Shown here one piece after another: positions 9,469-18,089 of a stretch of 64,000 nt of DNA (position 1 is its first letter; every line of letters begins with the position of its first letter). A model generated the notes under the pieces. It searched no databases, was not told where the DNA came from, and was given only the letters and a program-made list of their open reading frames with translations. A program made the position numbers and the translations under genes. Source of the DNA: an uncultured Opitutales bacterium (GTDB taxonomy: Bacteria; Verrucomicrobiota; Verrucomicrobiia; Opitutales; Intestinicryptomonadaceae); contig CALXLM010000008.1 in assembly GCA_944389195.1 (NCBI GenBank), positions 29,307 to 93,306 of the forward strand. The letters run 5' to 3'.

Positions 9469-10632
9469 TCACTCGCCTTGCACCCCCTTTTGCGGCCACA
9501 TTTTAAACGCCACAAATCCGAGATAAAGCGCGCATGCCAAAATAACCGCTATGGCTCCGGTTTGAGAACCTGCGGCGTCTGAACAAACTCCCATCAACAG
9601 GGGGAAAATTCCGCCTCCGGATATGCCCATGACCATTAGCCCGGATATTTCGTTCTTGCGGTCCGGCATGGTTTGCATCGCGCGGGAGAAAATTACGGAA
9701 AAGACGTTTGCGTTTCCGATTCCCACAAGGGCGATGCATGCAAATATGGCTTCCTTGCCGGAAAGAAAAAGCAGGGCGGCGCAGGACGCTATTACGAGCG
9801 CAACGCTTGCGGCGAAAAATTTTTGGGGGGAAACCTTTGCCAATATGGCGGCGCCGGCGAATGCCGACGCCGTTTTAAAGAAGAAATACAAGCTTGTAGC
9901 GTATCCCGCTTCGCCGAGGTCCATGCCGGCGCGGTCGATAAGGATTTTCGGCGCGGTAATGTTTACGCCAACGTCGATGCCCACATGCACTAAAATGCCG
10001 CAAAACATGACGGCTATGGCGGCCCTTCTCAGCAGCGCGAAACATTCCGAAAACGACGAGTTTTTTGCGGGGGCGCTTTCCTCTATGCGCGAAATCCAAA
10101 GCCAGATCGCCGCAATAAGCGATATCGCCGCGAAAGCCGGATAGGCCATGCGCCAGTTTCCGCATGCCGAGGCGCCGTAGAGGAGCGCTATCGGAGCGGC
10201 AAATGAGGCCACGCTTTTTACGAATTGCCCGAGCGTTATCCCGCTGGCGAGTTTCCCCGCGGGTATTATGTCAGCCACGAGCGGATTTATCGAAACCTGC
10301 AGCGCGGCGTTGCCCATCCCGAGAAGTATGAACGAAAGCGTCATTGCCGCCATCGAATATTCGACGGCGGGTATGGCCATGGCGAGCGTCGTGGCCGCCA
10401 CGCTGAATGCCACCGTTCTTCTGCGCCCGATTTTGTTCATGACGATTCCCGTCGGAAGCGAAAGCGCGAGAAACCAGAAAAACAGCAGAGAACCGAAAAG
10501 GTTGGTCATTGTGTCCGACAGCCCGAAGTCGGCTTTTACATAATTTGCGGATATGCCTATCATATCCACGTAGCCCATTACGAAAAACGCCATCAGCACG
10601 GGCGCAAGGTTGGAGAGTTTGAAATTTTTCAT
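9469..10632 (-). CDS. MFS transporter, FucP/FHS-like sugar permease
   Basis: A 387-residue protein with about 12 hydrophobic segments. The first helix and its acidic charge (VMGYVDMIGISANYVK), a cytoplasmic loop with NKIGRRR after helix 2, and a conserved helix 4 (GMGNAALQVSINPLVAD) resemble the fucose-galactose-hexose:H+ symporter group. The substrate is therefore probably a hexose or deoxyhexose. It sits next to an exported esterase gene on the same strand (69-bp gap), which fits a shared role in carbohydrate use. Membership of the MFS is certain, the subgroup likely, the substrate inferred. Confidence 0.8.
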   Translation of the reverse strand: MKNFKLSNLAPVLMAFFVMGYVDMIGISANYVKADFGLSDTMTNLFGSLLFFWFLALSLPTGIVMNKIGRRRTVAFSVAATTLAMAIPAVEYSMAAMTLSFILLGMGNAALQVSINPLVADIIPAGKLASGITLGQFVKSVASFAAPIALLYGASACGNWRMAYPAFAAISLIAAIWLWISRIEESAPAKNSSFSECFALLRRAAIAVMFCGILVHVGIDVGVNITAPKILIDRAGMDLGEAGYATSLYFFFKTASAFAGAAILAKVSPQKFFAASVALVIASCAALLFLSGKEAIFACIALVGIGNANVFSVIFSRAMQTMPDRKNEISGLMVMGISGGGIFPLLMGVCSDAAGSQTGAIAVILACALYLGFVAFKMWPQKGVQGE

Positions 10633-10701
10633 TGTCGATTAAACGATTAACCAGATTCTTTCAAAAGTCACTCCCGGTGTCAATTTTTTTGTTAAAACAA
10701 A

Positions 10702-11586
10702 TCAGTCCGCGCGGTCGGAAACGCGTTCGTTTTCGGCAAGTACGCGCTTTATAAAATTTTTGGCGACGGGCTGGAAGGCGCTTGAAACGGTGCCGTGGTC
10801 CAACCCTTGCAGCTCGAATATTTCCACTATTTTTGCGCTTTTCAGCTTGCGTACGACGCATTCCAGCAGGAAATTTTCCTCCACGCGTTCCGGAAACTCT
10901 ATGCGCCTGTCCCCGAGTATGAGGCATGTGGGGGGGACTTTGTTTGCGGCGTTTCCGATGATGGAATATTCGTCTATTTTAGGGAGCATCTGGGGATCTT
11001 TGTCGCCGAAGTCTTTTCTTACCTGGAAATGCGTGGTGGCCTGCCCGCTCAAAAGTATGGCGCCGGCCAAATCGGTATTTTTCAGCCCGTGCGCGTTGAG
11101 ATAGCGCGGCGCAAAAGCTACCATGCCCGAAAGGTAGGCTCCGGCGGAATGCCCGGCGACAAAAACCTTTGTTTTGTCGCCTCCGTATTTTTCGATGTTT
11201 TTTAGGACCCATGCCACGGCCGCCGCGGCGTCGTCGATGGCTTCATGCGCCTTTATTTTGGGGGACAGGCGGTAGTTCACCGCCACCAATGCGAGATTTT
11301 TTTCTCCCTCAAACCCTTTCGGCCAATGCTTTTGCCCGGAAGTGATGCCGCCCCCGTGGAACCATACGAGAGTGGCGAAGTCTTTGGAGCCCGCGGGCAG
11401 CATCAAGTCGAGTTTGCAGCGCTCGCGCGAATACTGGTCGGGACGCTCGGTGTATGATATGTTATTTATCGTGAGCGGTCGGCTTTCCCCCTGTTGCGCG
11501 GAGCAGGCATGGCTTTGCGGCAAAGCCGCGGCAAGCATGAAAAAAACTGCCGGCTTGAATCTAAAAAAAATGCACATGCGTTTCAT
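10702..11586 (-). CDS. Exported alpha/beta hydrolase (carbohydrate-esterase-like)
   Basis: A 294-residue protein with an N-terminal hydrophobic export signal ending near HACSAQQ; an alternative ATG lies at 11577. The oxyanion-hole motif HGGG (VWFHGGGITSG) and nucleophile elbow GHSAG (FVAGHSAGAYLSG) place it with the BD-FAE/hormone-sensitive-lipase type. The acid is probably the Asp in LILGDRR and the histidine is in LQGLDHGTV. Such enzymes remove acetyl or feruloyl groups from polysaccharides or short acyl esters. Upstream of the FucP-like permease gene on the same strand. Confidence 0.85.
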   Translation of the reverse strand: MKRMCIFFRFKPAVFFMLAAALPQSHACSAQQGESRPLTINNISYTERPDQYSRERCKLDLMLPAGSKDFATLVWFHGGGITSGQKHWPKGFEGEKNLALVAVNYRLSPKIKAHEAIDDAAAAVAWVLKNIEKYGGDKTKVFVAGHSAGAYLSGMVAFAPRYLNAHGLKNTDLAGAILLSGQATTHFQVRKDFGDKDPQMLPKIDEYSIIGNAANKVPPTCLILGDRRIEFPERVEENFLLECVVRKLKSAKIVEIFELQGLDHGTVSSAFQPVAKNFIKRVLAENERVSDRAD

Positions 11587-11700
11587 AATAATATATGCAA
11601 TTATTCGCGCTCTCTTTAGGCGTCTATGTCGTTTGCCTCTAAAGTCAATGAAAAACCCGAAAATAAGTTGACAGTTTATAAAAAATGTGCGCTTTGAATG

Positions 11701-11728
11701 TTGAAAAAACGGCGTAATAGGCTAATCT
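11701..11728 (+). promoter_or_regulatory. Possible sigma-70 promoter of the mannonate/lactonase operon
   Basis: TTGAAA at 11701-11706 and TAATCT at 11723-11728 are separated by 16 bp, just upstream of the ATG at 11744. The resulting leader would be very short. A second -35-like TTGACA lies at 11668-11673 without a good partner. Confidence 0.3.
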
Positions 11729-11743
11729 GTTTAAAGTAAGATT

Positions 11744-13228
11744 ATGAAAATATTCGATAAGATAAGTTTTGCGGTATGGGTATGCATATTGCCGCCGCTT
11801 GCGTTTTTATGTTCGTGCGGCACGGCCGGCAGCACTTCAAAAGCCGAAAAGGATTCCGGATTTATCGGAGTGTCGAAGGATAACCCTCGCTATTTTTCGT
11901 TTTCCGACGGCACGCCCTATATTCCGATAGGCATGAACTTATGCTTTCCCCGCCCGTATTTTTACGACGGAACCGAAGAGGAGGGATTCGCAAAAATCGA
12001 AGCGCAAATGGCGGAGTTGTCGAAAAACGGAGGCAATTTCGTCAGAATATGGGTGGGGGCCGACTTCTTCAATATGGAAACAAAAGCCGGCGAATACGAC
12101 GCTAAAAAAATGGAGCGTTTCGACCGCTACATGAAATTGGCGCGGAAATACGGCTTGCGCGTGAAGCTATGCATGCAGCACTTTAGGAACACCGCACCTG
12201 CCGAGCCCAATACGAGCGACGCAAACCGCCTAAAAAACCAGTTTCGCCAGCCCGCGTACGCGCCGCTGTTTAAAAACATGGAAGAATATGTCGTTTCGGA
12301 GCGAGGCAAAAGCCTTTATCTTAACTATGTGCAATCATTCGCCAAGCGCTATGCAGACGATCCCTACGTATTCGGTGTGGAATTGTGGAACGAGATGAAC
12401 AGTGTAAGCGCAAAAATAGAGCTTGTTAGAAAATGGACCGCCGAAATGCTGCCGAAGGTGAAAAGAAAGTTTCCCAACCACCTTGTTATGCAGAGCCTCG
12501 GAAGTTTCGATTCGGACAGGGGCACAAAGAATTATAAAGCGTTTATGCCGATGGAGTCAAACGAAGTGGCGCAGGCCCACCGCTATCTCGACTGCGGGGC
12601 GCCTTTTGAAATCTGCCACGGCCCGGTTGACGTTTTTTGCGCCGACGCCATAGACATTCTTTTGGCGAACGCCCCGGGAAAACCGGCGGTGCTTGCGGAG
12701 TCTGGAGCGGTGAATCCGAAGCACACCGGGCCCTTTAATCTTTACGCGAAAGACACTGACGGAGCCATACTCCACGACGTCCTTTTTGCTCCGTTTTTCT
12801 CCGGTTCGGCCGGGGCGGGGCAGACATGGCATTGGGAGTGGTATGTGGCCAAAAACAATCTTTATTGGCATTTCGGAAGGTTCGCAAAGGCTATCGATGG
12901 CATAAACCCCATCGAGGAAAATTTTGCGCCGTCGCGCTTCGAGTCGGACGGGCTGCGCTTTTACGCGCTTAACGGCAAAAAGACCGTTCTGGTTTGGATA
13001 CGCGACGCAAAAAACGACTGGCGCTCCGAGCTTGAACGCGGTCAAAAGCCGCGTGCGGTGTCTGGCGTTTCAGTTCCGCTTTGGAAGTTTGCCGGCATGA
13101 AAAAAGTGGCGTCCGTTTCGTATTACAACCCGTGGACTGACGTTTCGGGCGAATTGAAACAGGCGGGGGGAAAGATAGATCTTCCGGCATTTTCGCGGTC
13201 GATTGTATTGAAAATGGAGCTTGAGTGA
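11744..13228 (+). CDS. Lipoprotein glycosidase, GH5-like TIM barrel
   Basis: A 494-residue protein. The N-terminal signal ends in a Cys-containing segment (AFLCSCGTAG) that looks like a lipobox, so it is probably lipid-anchored on the cell surface or in the periplasm. The body is a TIM barrel of the GH5/mannanase-cellulase kind. Glu217 in ELWNEMN fits the acid/base and Glu319 in AVLAESGAV the nucleophile. A small beta domain follows (about 400-494). It is first in an operon with mannonate dehydratase and a lactonase: its stop codon is 2 bp from the next ATG, or overlaps an alternative GTG start. The context favours a mannose-, glucose- or uronate-containing glycan. Confidence 0.78.
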   Translation: MKIFDKISFAVWVCILPPLAFLCSCGTAGSTSKAEKDSGFIGVSKDNPRYFSFSDGTPYIPIGMNLCFPRPYFYDGTEEEGFAKIEAQMAELSKNGGNFVRIWVGADFFNMETKAGEYDAKKMERFDRYMKLARKYGLRVKLCMQHFRNTAPAEPNTSDANRLKNQFRQPAYAPLFKNMEEYVVSERGKSLYLNYVQSFAKRYADDPYVFGVELWNEMNSVSAKIELVRKWTAEMLPKVKRKFPNHLVMQSLGSFDSDRGTKNYKAFMPMESNEVAQAHRYLDCGAPFEICHGPVDVFCADAIDILLANAPGKPAVLAESGAVNPKHTGPFNLYAKDTDGAILHDVLFAPFFSGSAGAGQTWHWEWYVAKNNLYWHFGRFAKAIDGINPIEENFAPSRFESDGLRFYALNGKKTVLVWIRDAKNDWRSELERGQKPRAVSGVSVPLWKFAGMKKVASVSYYNPWTDVSGELKQAGGKIDLPAFSRSIVLKMELE

Positions 13229-13230
13229 CA

Positions 13231-14226
13231 ATGGTTCTTACGATGATGCTGCCGTCTTCGGGCGACGTTGCGAAACTGTCTTTGGCCCGGCAAATGGGAA
13301 TTACCCATGCGATAACAAAGGCCGCTCCGGATCTTTCGGGCCTTGAGGCTCCGTACGATTTCGGCGCGCTTAAAGCCGTGAAGGAGAGATTCGCTTCGGC
13401 GGGGATAAAACTTTACGGGCTTGAAGGCGACCAGTTCGATATGTCGCCCATAAAGCTGGGGCTCGACAGCCGCGACGAATGGATAGACAAGTACCGCCAG
13501 ATGATTCGGAACATGGGCAGGCTCGATATAAATTTGCTTTGCCTAAATTGGATGGCGTCGGTCGGTTGGTTCAGGTCGAGCGTGGAGGCTCCGGAGCGCG
13601 GCGGGGCACTCACCACTTCTTTCGACTATGCCGACGTGGAAAATAGGTTTGTGGACGCCGATTTGCAAATATCCGAAGGCCGTCTGCGCGAAAATCTGTT
13701 TTATTTTCTTGAGGCTGTGCTGCCCGTCGCCGAGGAGTCGGGGGTGAAAATAGGATTGCATCCAGACGATCCTCCCGTAAGCCCCTTTTTCGGGGTTGGC
13801 AGGATTCTTTCCTCTCCCGGCGATTACGAAAAAGTGTTCGGGCGTTTCGATTCGGATAATTTGGGGGCGACGTTTTGCCAGGCGACTTTCAAACTTATGG
13901 GCGCCGATTTGAAGGCGCTGTCGGCCGATTGGATACGGCGCGGAAAGTTGTTTTTTATCCATATCCGCGACGTCGAGGGCGACAAATTCCGCTTCAAGGA
14001 AACATTTATCGACGCCCAGGAGGGCTTTGTGCCGGACATGCTTCTGCACTATCACACTTGCGGATTTGAGGGGCCGATACGTTCCGACCACGCTCCGGCA
14101 ATGTACGGCGAAACCCAAAAAGATTTTAAGGGTGGGACGAGCGTCGGATACCAGATGCTTGGGCATATTTTTTCGAACGGATACATAAAAGGATGCTGCC
14201 AGGCGTTGAAAATACCTCTTATTTGA
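13231..14226 (+). CDS. uxuA: Mannonate dehydratase (UxuA family)
   Basis: Dehydrates D-mannonate to 2-keto-3-deoxy-D-gluconate in the cytoplasm. The family's metal-site motif HPDDPP is present near residue 176. A histidine-rich segment follows (FFIHIRDVEG), and the C-terminal phrase GFEGPIRSDHAP corresponds to the conserved GFDGPIRPDH of known enzymes. At about 331 residues it is shorter than the 359-394 of characterised homologues, so activity on a close relative of mannonate is possible. The start is ambiguous: GTG at 13225 overlaps the previous stop, with GGAG 5 nt upstream, while ATG at 13231 has the same GGAG 11 nt upstream. The next gene starts 6 bp later. Confidence 0.85.
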   Translation: MVLTMMLPSSGDVAKLSLARQMGITHAITKAAPDLSGLEAPYDFGALKAVKERFASAGIKLYGLEGDQFDMSPIKLGLDSRDEWIDKYRQMIRNMGRLDINLLCLNWMASVGWFRSSVEAPERGGALTTSFDYADVENRFVDADLQISEGRLRENLFYFLEAVLPVAEESGVKIGLHPDDPPVSPFFGVGRILSSPGDYEKVFGRFDSDNLGATFCQATFKLMGADLKALSADWIRRGKLFFIHIRDVEGDKFRFKETFIDAQEGFVPDMLLHYHTCGFEGPIRSDHAPAMYGETQKDFKGGTSVGYQMLGHIFSNGYIKGCCQALKIPLI

Positions 14227-14232
14227 ATCTTT

Positions 14233-15045
14233 ATGATAAAGACAATTCTTGAAAATCTCGATTTCCCTGAGGGGCCCGCCGTGGACTCCAAGGGAAATAT
14301 TTGGCTTGTGGAACTACACGGCGGAAACATCGTGCGTTTGGGAACTGATGGTGCGGTTAAGCGTTTTCCAGTCGCCGGAGGAAAACCGAACGGCATAACT
14401 GTCGATGCGTCCGACAAAATCTGGTTTTGCGACGCAGGCAACGACTGCGTGTCGGTATTGGACCCCGATACGGGAGCGATAGAGGTTTTTTGCGACAGCG
14501 TGGACGGCAAAGCTCTCGACCACCCCAACGATTTGGCTTTTGACAGTGCGGGAAACCTGCTTTTTACATGCCCTGGAGATTCGCGCCAAAAGCCCACCGG
14601 CTATGTTTGCGCTGCGCCGAAAGGCGGCGCCGCAAAAAAGGTTATCGAGGAAAAGTTTTTCCCGAACGGCTTGGCATTCTCTTCCGACGGTAAAACGCTT
14701 GTGTTGGCCGAGACGTACAAAAAAAGGCTTTGGCGCGGAACTTGGAATCCGGAAACGCTTGCATGGGGTTCTGCCGAACCATGGGTTGATGTGGGCGGAA
14801 GAATCGGTCCGGACGGCATGGCTTTCGGCGACGACGGAAATTTATATGTGGCGGTGTTCGGGGGTGGCGCCGTAAAGATTGTCTCTCCGAGCGGAGAGGT
14901 ATCGGGAGAATTGCCACTCGACGGCGACAATCCGAGCAACTGCGCGTTTGCCGACGGCGGCGGGCTTCTCATTACGGAAACGGAGAAGGGCAGGCTTTTG
15001 TTCGCGGATATCGGCGTAAAGAGGGGCAAATTGTTTAAGCCTTAA
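14233..15045 (+). CDS. SMP-30/gluconolactonase-family sugar lactonase
   Basis: A 270-residue six-bladed beta-propeller without signal peptide. Typical features are the N-terminal metal-ligand segment LDFPEGPAVDS, the repeated asparagine ligands (HPNDLAFDS, FPNGLAFSS) and an aspartate in IGPDGMAFG. These enzymes open aldono-1,5- or 1,4-lactones. It follows the mannonate dehydratase gene by 6 bp, so the lactone product would be an aldonate; D-mannonate is the natural guess because the neighbour consumes it. No dehydrogenase to make the lactone is in the operon. Confidence 0.88.
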   Translation: MIKTILENLDFPEGPAVDSKGNIWLVELHGGNIVRLGTDGAVKRFPVAGGKPNGITVDASDKIWFCDAGNDCVSVLDPDTGAIEVFCDSVDGKALDHPNDLAFDSAGNLLFTCPGDSRQKPTGYVCAAPKGGAAKKVIEEKFFPNGLAFSSDGKTLVLAETYKKRLWRGTWNPETLAWGSAEPWVDVGGRIGPDGMAFGDDGNLYVAVFGGGAVKIVSPSGEVSGELPLDGDNPSNCAFADGGGLLITETEKGRLLFADIGVKRGKLFKP

Positions 15046-15185
15046 AAGTTTTCCTCCGATGAAAGGCGGATAGGCTTCTTCAAGTTTTACACAAAAAGAG
15101 TCCCATGTAGAATTTTTCTTGCGTTTTCGCCGAAGAAACGATTTTTTCTTTTGCTTTAATAATATAGATTTTCATCAAACCGATT

Positions 15186-15443
15186 ATGGCAAACAATAAA
15201 TCATCAAAAAAAGACATACGCAGAACCCAGACGCGTTCGTTGCGCAACCGCAAGGTGGTAAGCCGAATTAAGACTCTGGCTAAAAACGCGGCGGCAAGCG
15301 CCGACATTGAATCGCTCAAGAAGAACGGCGCGGCATTGGCTTCGGCCATGGACAAGGCTGCAAAAAGCGGTATCGTCCACCCGAACAAGGTCGCCCGCGC
15401 AAAGAGCCGCCTGGCTAAGGCTGCGGCCAAACTCGCCAAGTAG
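15186..15443 (+). CDS. rpsT: 30S ribosomal protein S20
   Basis: An 85-residue, very basic, alanine-rich helical protein binding the 5' domain of 16S rRNA. The N-terminal segment (MANNKSSKKDIRRTQTR) and the later GIVHPNKVARAKSRLAK stretch are typical of S20. It is preceded by about 140 bp of non-coding leader and followed by a clear intrinsic terminator, so it appears to be transcribed alone, as in most bacteria. Confidence 0.97.
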   Translation: MANNKSSKKDIRRTQTRSLRNRKVVSRIKTLAKNAAASADIESLKKNGAALASAMDKAAKSGIVHPNKVARAKSRLAKAAAKLAK

Positions 15444-15470
15444 GGCTTTTATCAGAAATTTTACCAAAAT

Positions 15471-15517
15471 CTTTCGGCTCCGTTTGCGGGGGCCGAAAGT
15501 TTTGTTTTATTTTTTTA
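15471..15517 (+). terminator. Intrinsic terminator of rpsT
   Basis: An 8-bp GC-rich stem (15471-15478 with 15492-15499) is followed by a T-rich tail (TTTTGTTTTATTTTTTT). It lies 28 bp after the rpsT stop codon. Confidence 0.85.
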
Positions 15518-15609
15518 GGGTTTCGCATTTTAATTGCGCGCGCGTTGCCGATAAATGATACAAACCGCACTGTCGGTTCTTTTTGGCGCCGCTTGCGGAA
15601 TATGCAAAC

Positions 15610-16044
15610 ATGGAAGATCTCTTAAAAGCGGAAATTTTGGACGTTTGCCCGTCGCCGTACGGGTATGCGGCGTTTTTGCGCGCTTCGGATAAAGTATTTG
15701 TCATATATGTGGACCGTCCGCGCGGAATGGCCATGCGGAGCGCATTGGAAGGATACAAGGCGGAGCGTCCGCTCACTTCGGAATTCATGGCGCAAATGCT
15801 CGACGCCCTTGACTGCACCGTAAAGAGCGCCGTCATTTACCACGTTGAAGGAGGGACCTTTTATACGCATGCAAATATAGAAATGCGCAACGAATTGGGC
15901 GCTAAAATAGTGGAGGTCGATGGGCGACCCAGCGACACGATATCGCTGGCTTTGCGCACTGGTGCGCCGGTGCTTGTCTCCCGGCACGTTCTCGACTCTG
16001 TTCCCGACATGGGCGACGCTTTCAGAAAAATCAAGGGATGCTGA
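15610..16044 (+). CDS. Bifunctional nuclease (BFN/DUF151) domain protein
   Basis: A 144-residue cytoplasmic protein covering one BFN domain. The start at ATG 15610 is preferred to a TTG at 15583. Matches to the family are the RPLTSEFMAQML helix, the core strand GGTFYTHANIEM, and the very conserved VDGRPSDTISLALRTGAPV near the C-terminus. Some members have DNase/RNase activity; most are uncharacterised. It is followed after 6 bp by dus, so it may be co-transcribed with the tRNA-modification genes. Confidence 0.88.
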   Translation: MEDLLKAEILDVCPSPYGYAAFLRASDKVFVIYVDRPRGMAMRSALEGYKAERPLTSEFMAQMLDALDCTVKSAVIYHVEGGTFYTHANIEMRNELGAKIVEVDGRPSDTISLALRTGAPVLVSRHVLDSVPDMGDAFRKIKGC

Positions 16045-16050
16045 TTCTCA

Positions 16051-17085
16051 ATGGAACGTGTGCCGTTTTTTAGCGGATCGGGAGTGGCGACGGCTTTGGC
16101 CCCGATGCAGGACATCACCGATGCGGGGTTTATGAAATGTATCGAGTGCAGGGGGGCGCCCGATTTCTACGTTGCCGAATATTTCCGCATACACGAATAT
16201 TACTGTCTTGGTGGGCGCGTGTTGGAGTCGGTTTTGTGGAATCCGGAAAGGGTGTGCGCGCAGTTCATAGGCGGCGACGTCTCGCATATTGCGCGTGCCG
16301 TTTCCGAACTCGGAAAGTTCCCGCAAATAAAAATGCTCGATTTGAATTTAGGCTGTCCTGCTCCGAAAGTTTACAGAAAGAACGTCGGGGGAGGCTTGCT
16401 TAAAAGCCCTGAAAAAATATCGGAAATTCTTAAGGCAATGCGTTCGGAATGGGGGGGGATTTTGAGCGTAAAGATGCGTACGGGATTCGATTCCGACGCC
16501 GGTTTCGAGAAGCTCTTCGATACGGTTGTTTCGTGCGGGCCAGATTTTGTGACAGTGCATGCGCGCACGGTCAAACAGCTTTACCGCGGGACGCCGAATT
16601 ATTCGTGCATTGCCAAGGCCGTAAAGATGTGCGACATACCTATAATTGCCAACGGAGACATCGAAAGCGCCCAAAAAGCGTTTTCAGTCGTAAAAAACAC
16701 GGGATGTGCGGGGGTGATGTGCGGCCGCCACGCCGTTAGAAACCCGTGGATATTTAGGCAAATAAGGGAGACCTTCGCCGGTATAAAGCCTTTTGTTCCG
16801 AAATTGTCCGATGTGCGGGCGTATATCGACGACATTTGCGCCGGCATTTTCGCAAATTCCGTGGAAATTAAATTTCCGGACTCCAGGCTTAAAAAGTTTT
16901 TAAATTTTATAGGGGCTTCCGTTGATTCGGAAGGCAAATTTTTGTATAAAATGCGCCGCGCTACGGGCATTGCCGCGCTTCTTAAGGTGTGCGACGAATT
17001 TATGCTGGACAATTCCAATGCCGGCAAGCCATATCCGGCCGAGCCGTATAACGACATTTGTTCGCGCCCAAACCACGAATTATGA
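16051..17085 (+). CDS. dus: tRNA-dihydrouridine synthase
   Basis: FMN-dependent reduction of specific uridines in tRNA to dihydrouridine. The 344-residue TIM barrel opens with LAPMQDITDAGF. It carries the catalytic cysteine in LNLGCPAPKVYRKNVGG, the SVKMRTGF strand and the FMN-site histidine in VTVHARTVKQLY. The phosphate-binding ANGDI and MCGRHAVRNPW segments follow. A C-terminal helical domain binds tRNA. The subclass (A, B or C) cannot be set by eye. Its stop overlaps the trmH start (ATGA), so the two are translationally coupled. Confidence 0.95.
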   Translation: MERVPFFSGSGVATALAPMQDITDAGFMKCIECRGAPDFYVAEYFRIHEYYCLGGRVLESVLWNPERVCAQFIGGDVSHIARAVSELGKFPQIKMLDLNLGCPAPKVYRKNVGGGLLKSPEKISEILKAMRSEWGGILSVKMRTGFDSDAGFEKLFDTVVSCGPDFVTVHARTVKQLYRGTPNYSCIAKAVKMCDIPIIANGDIESAQKAFSVVKNTGCAGVMCGRHAVRNPWIFRQIRETFAGIKPFVPKLSDVRAYIDDICAGIFANSVEIKFPDSRLKKFLNFIGASVDSEGKFLYKMRRATGIAALLKVCDEFMLDNSNAGKPYPAEPYNDICSRPNHEL

Positions 17086-17780
17086 ATGCAGAAACGGAGC
17101 GGCTTTCAAAAAAAATCACGCCGGAGCGCCTCTTAAAAATGAAGCGCGTTCTCGAAATGCGGACGCGCAAGATATGCGTGGTCTTAGAGGACGTATTTCA
17201 GCCGCACAATGCGGCCGCCGTCCTTAGAAATTGCGACGCCTTCGGGATTCAAGACGCGTATTTTATCGAAAACAGATATATTCAAAGGATAAGCTCCAAC
17301 GTTGATGCCGGGGCATCGAAATGGCTTACTATACGCCGCTTTGTCAGCGGCGAGGCCGTGCTTCCCCGCAACGGGATTTCACACAGCGGCCCGCTTCCCT
17401 CCGCGGTCGAGGAAAATACTTTGCGCGCGCTTCGCCATATTAGGCAAAAAGGCTATTCGATTGCGGTGTCCACGCTGCGCGCCGGCGCGTTAAGTTTAGA
17501 CGAGATTCCTGCCGACAGGCCGGTAGCCCTTCTGATGGGCACTGAGCGCGCTGGGGCAAGCCAAGCGGCTCATTCCCAGGCCGACTTTTTCTTTTCCGTG
17601 AAGATGTCGGGATTTGTGCAGAGTTTTAATTTGTCGGTCTTCAGCGCGCTGTGCCTTGACAATCTTACGAAAAGAATGAGGGCGCTGGACGATACATGGA
17701 GGCTTTCGGACAGCGAAAAGGAGGAACTGCTTTTCGAGTGGTTGTCTTCTTCCTGCCGCGGCTTCGAGTCGCAACCTTAA
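17082..17780 (+). CDS. trmH: SpoU/TrmH-family tRNA 2'-O-methyltransferase
   Basis: A 232-residue SPOUT methyltransferase probably making Gm18 in tRNA. Motif 1 is VVLEDVFQPHNAAAVLRNCD (catalytic Arg and Asn), motif 2 VALLMGTERAGAS and motif 3 MSGFVQSFNLSVFSAL, which form the knotted SAM site. An N-terminal helix and a C-terminal basic extension frame the core, as in TrmH. ATG 17082 is chosen because it overlaps the dus stop in an ATGA arrangement; an upstream in-frame codon at 17058 lies inside dus. Confidence 0.9.
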   Translation: MNAETERLSKKITPERLLKMKRVLEMRTRKICVVLEDVFQPHNAAAVLRNCDAFGIQDAYFIENRYIQRISSNVDAGASKWLTIRRFVSGEAVLPRNGISHSGPLPSAVEENTLRALRHIRQKGYSIAVSTLRAGALSLDEIPADRPVALLMGTERAGASQAAHSQADFFFSVKMSGFVQSFNLSVFSALCLDNLTKRMRALDDTWRLSDSEKEELLFEWLSSSCRGFESQP

Positions 17781-18089
17781 TAAGGCGCGGGTATTTTTTT
17801 CGGGGAAGGTGATAGAAAAAAAAGCGCCGGCGCGCGGCGCGGTGGAATTTTTTCCGTAGATTTGCATTCGGTCCGGGTTGCGCTTTCTCTTTCCAATTAG
17901 GAATTTGAACCGTCATACGGAGGGGCTTATAAGGCTTGGTGCATCTGCGCGGCTGAGGAAAGTTCGGATTCTTAAGGTTTGCCTGCGGTGTTGCAAAAGG
18001 CAGAAGCAACTTTAGAATGTTTATTTCCTTCCGCCGATTCGCGCAATTGCGACATGCGGTGCCTTTCGGATTTGCGCAGCAAAAATTTT
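17781..18089. other. Intergenic region between convergent trmH and dprA
   Basis: A 309-bp gap without a supported gene. It contains the bidirectional terminator near 17816-17855; the rest shows no repeat, tRNA or recognisable RNA. Confidence 0.5.
17816..17855. terminator. Probable bidirectional terminator between trmH and dprA
   Basis: A GC-only stem (17824-17828 with 17836-17840) has eight A on its left flank (17816-17823), giving a T8 tail for dprA on the minus strand. On its right, after GGTGGAA, a run of T serves trmH. Confidence 0.55.

Noticed and set aside
17955..17967. GAGGAAAGTTCGG resembles the conserved core of RNase P RNA
   Set aside because: The other conserved blocks (such as the AGGGUGAAA and ACAGAA elements) are absent and only about 130 bp remain before dprA. 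A chance match.
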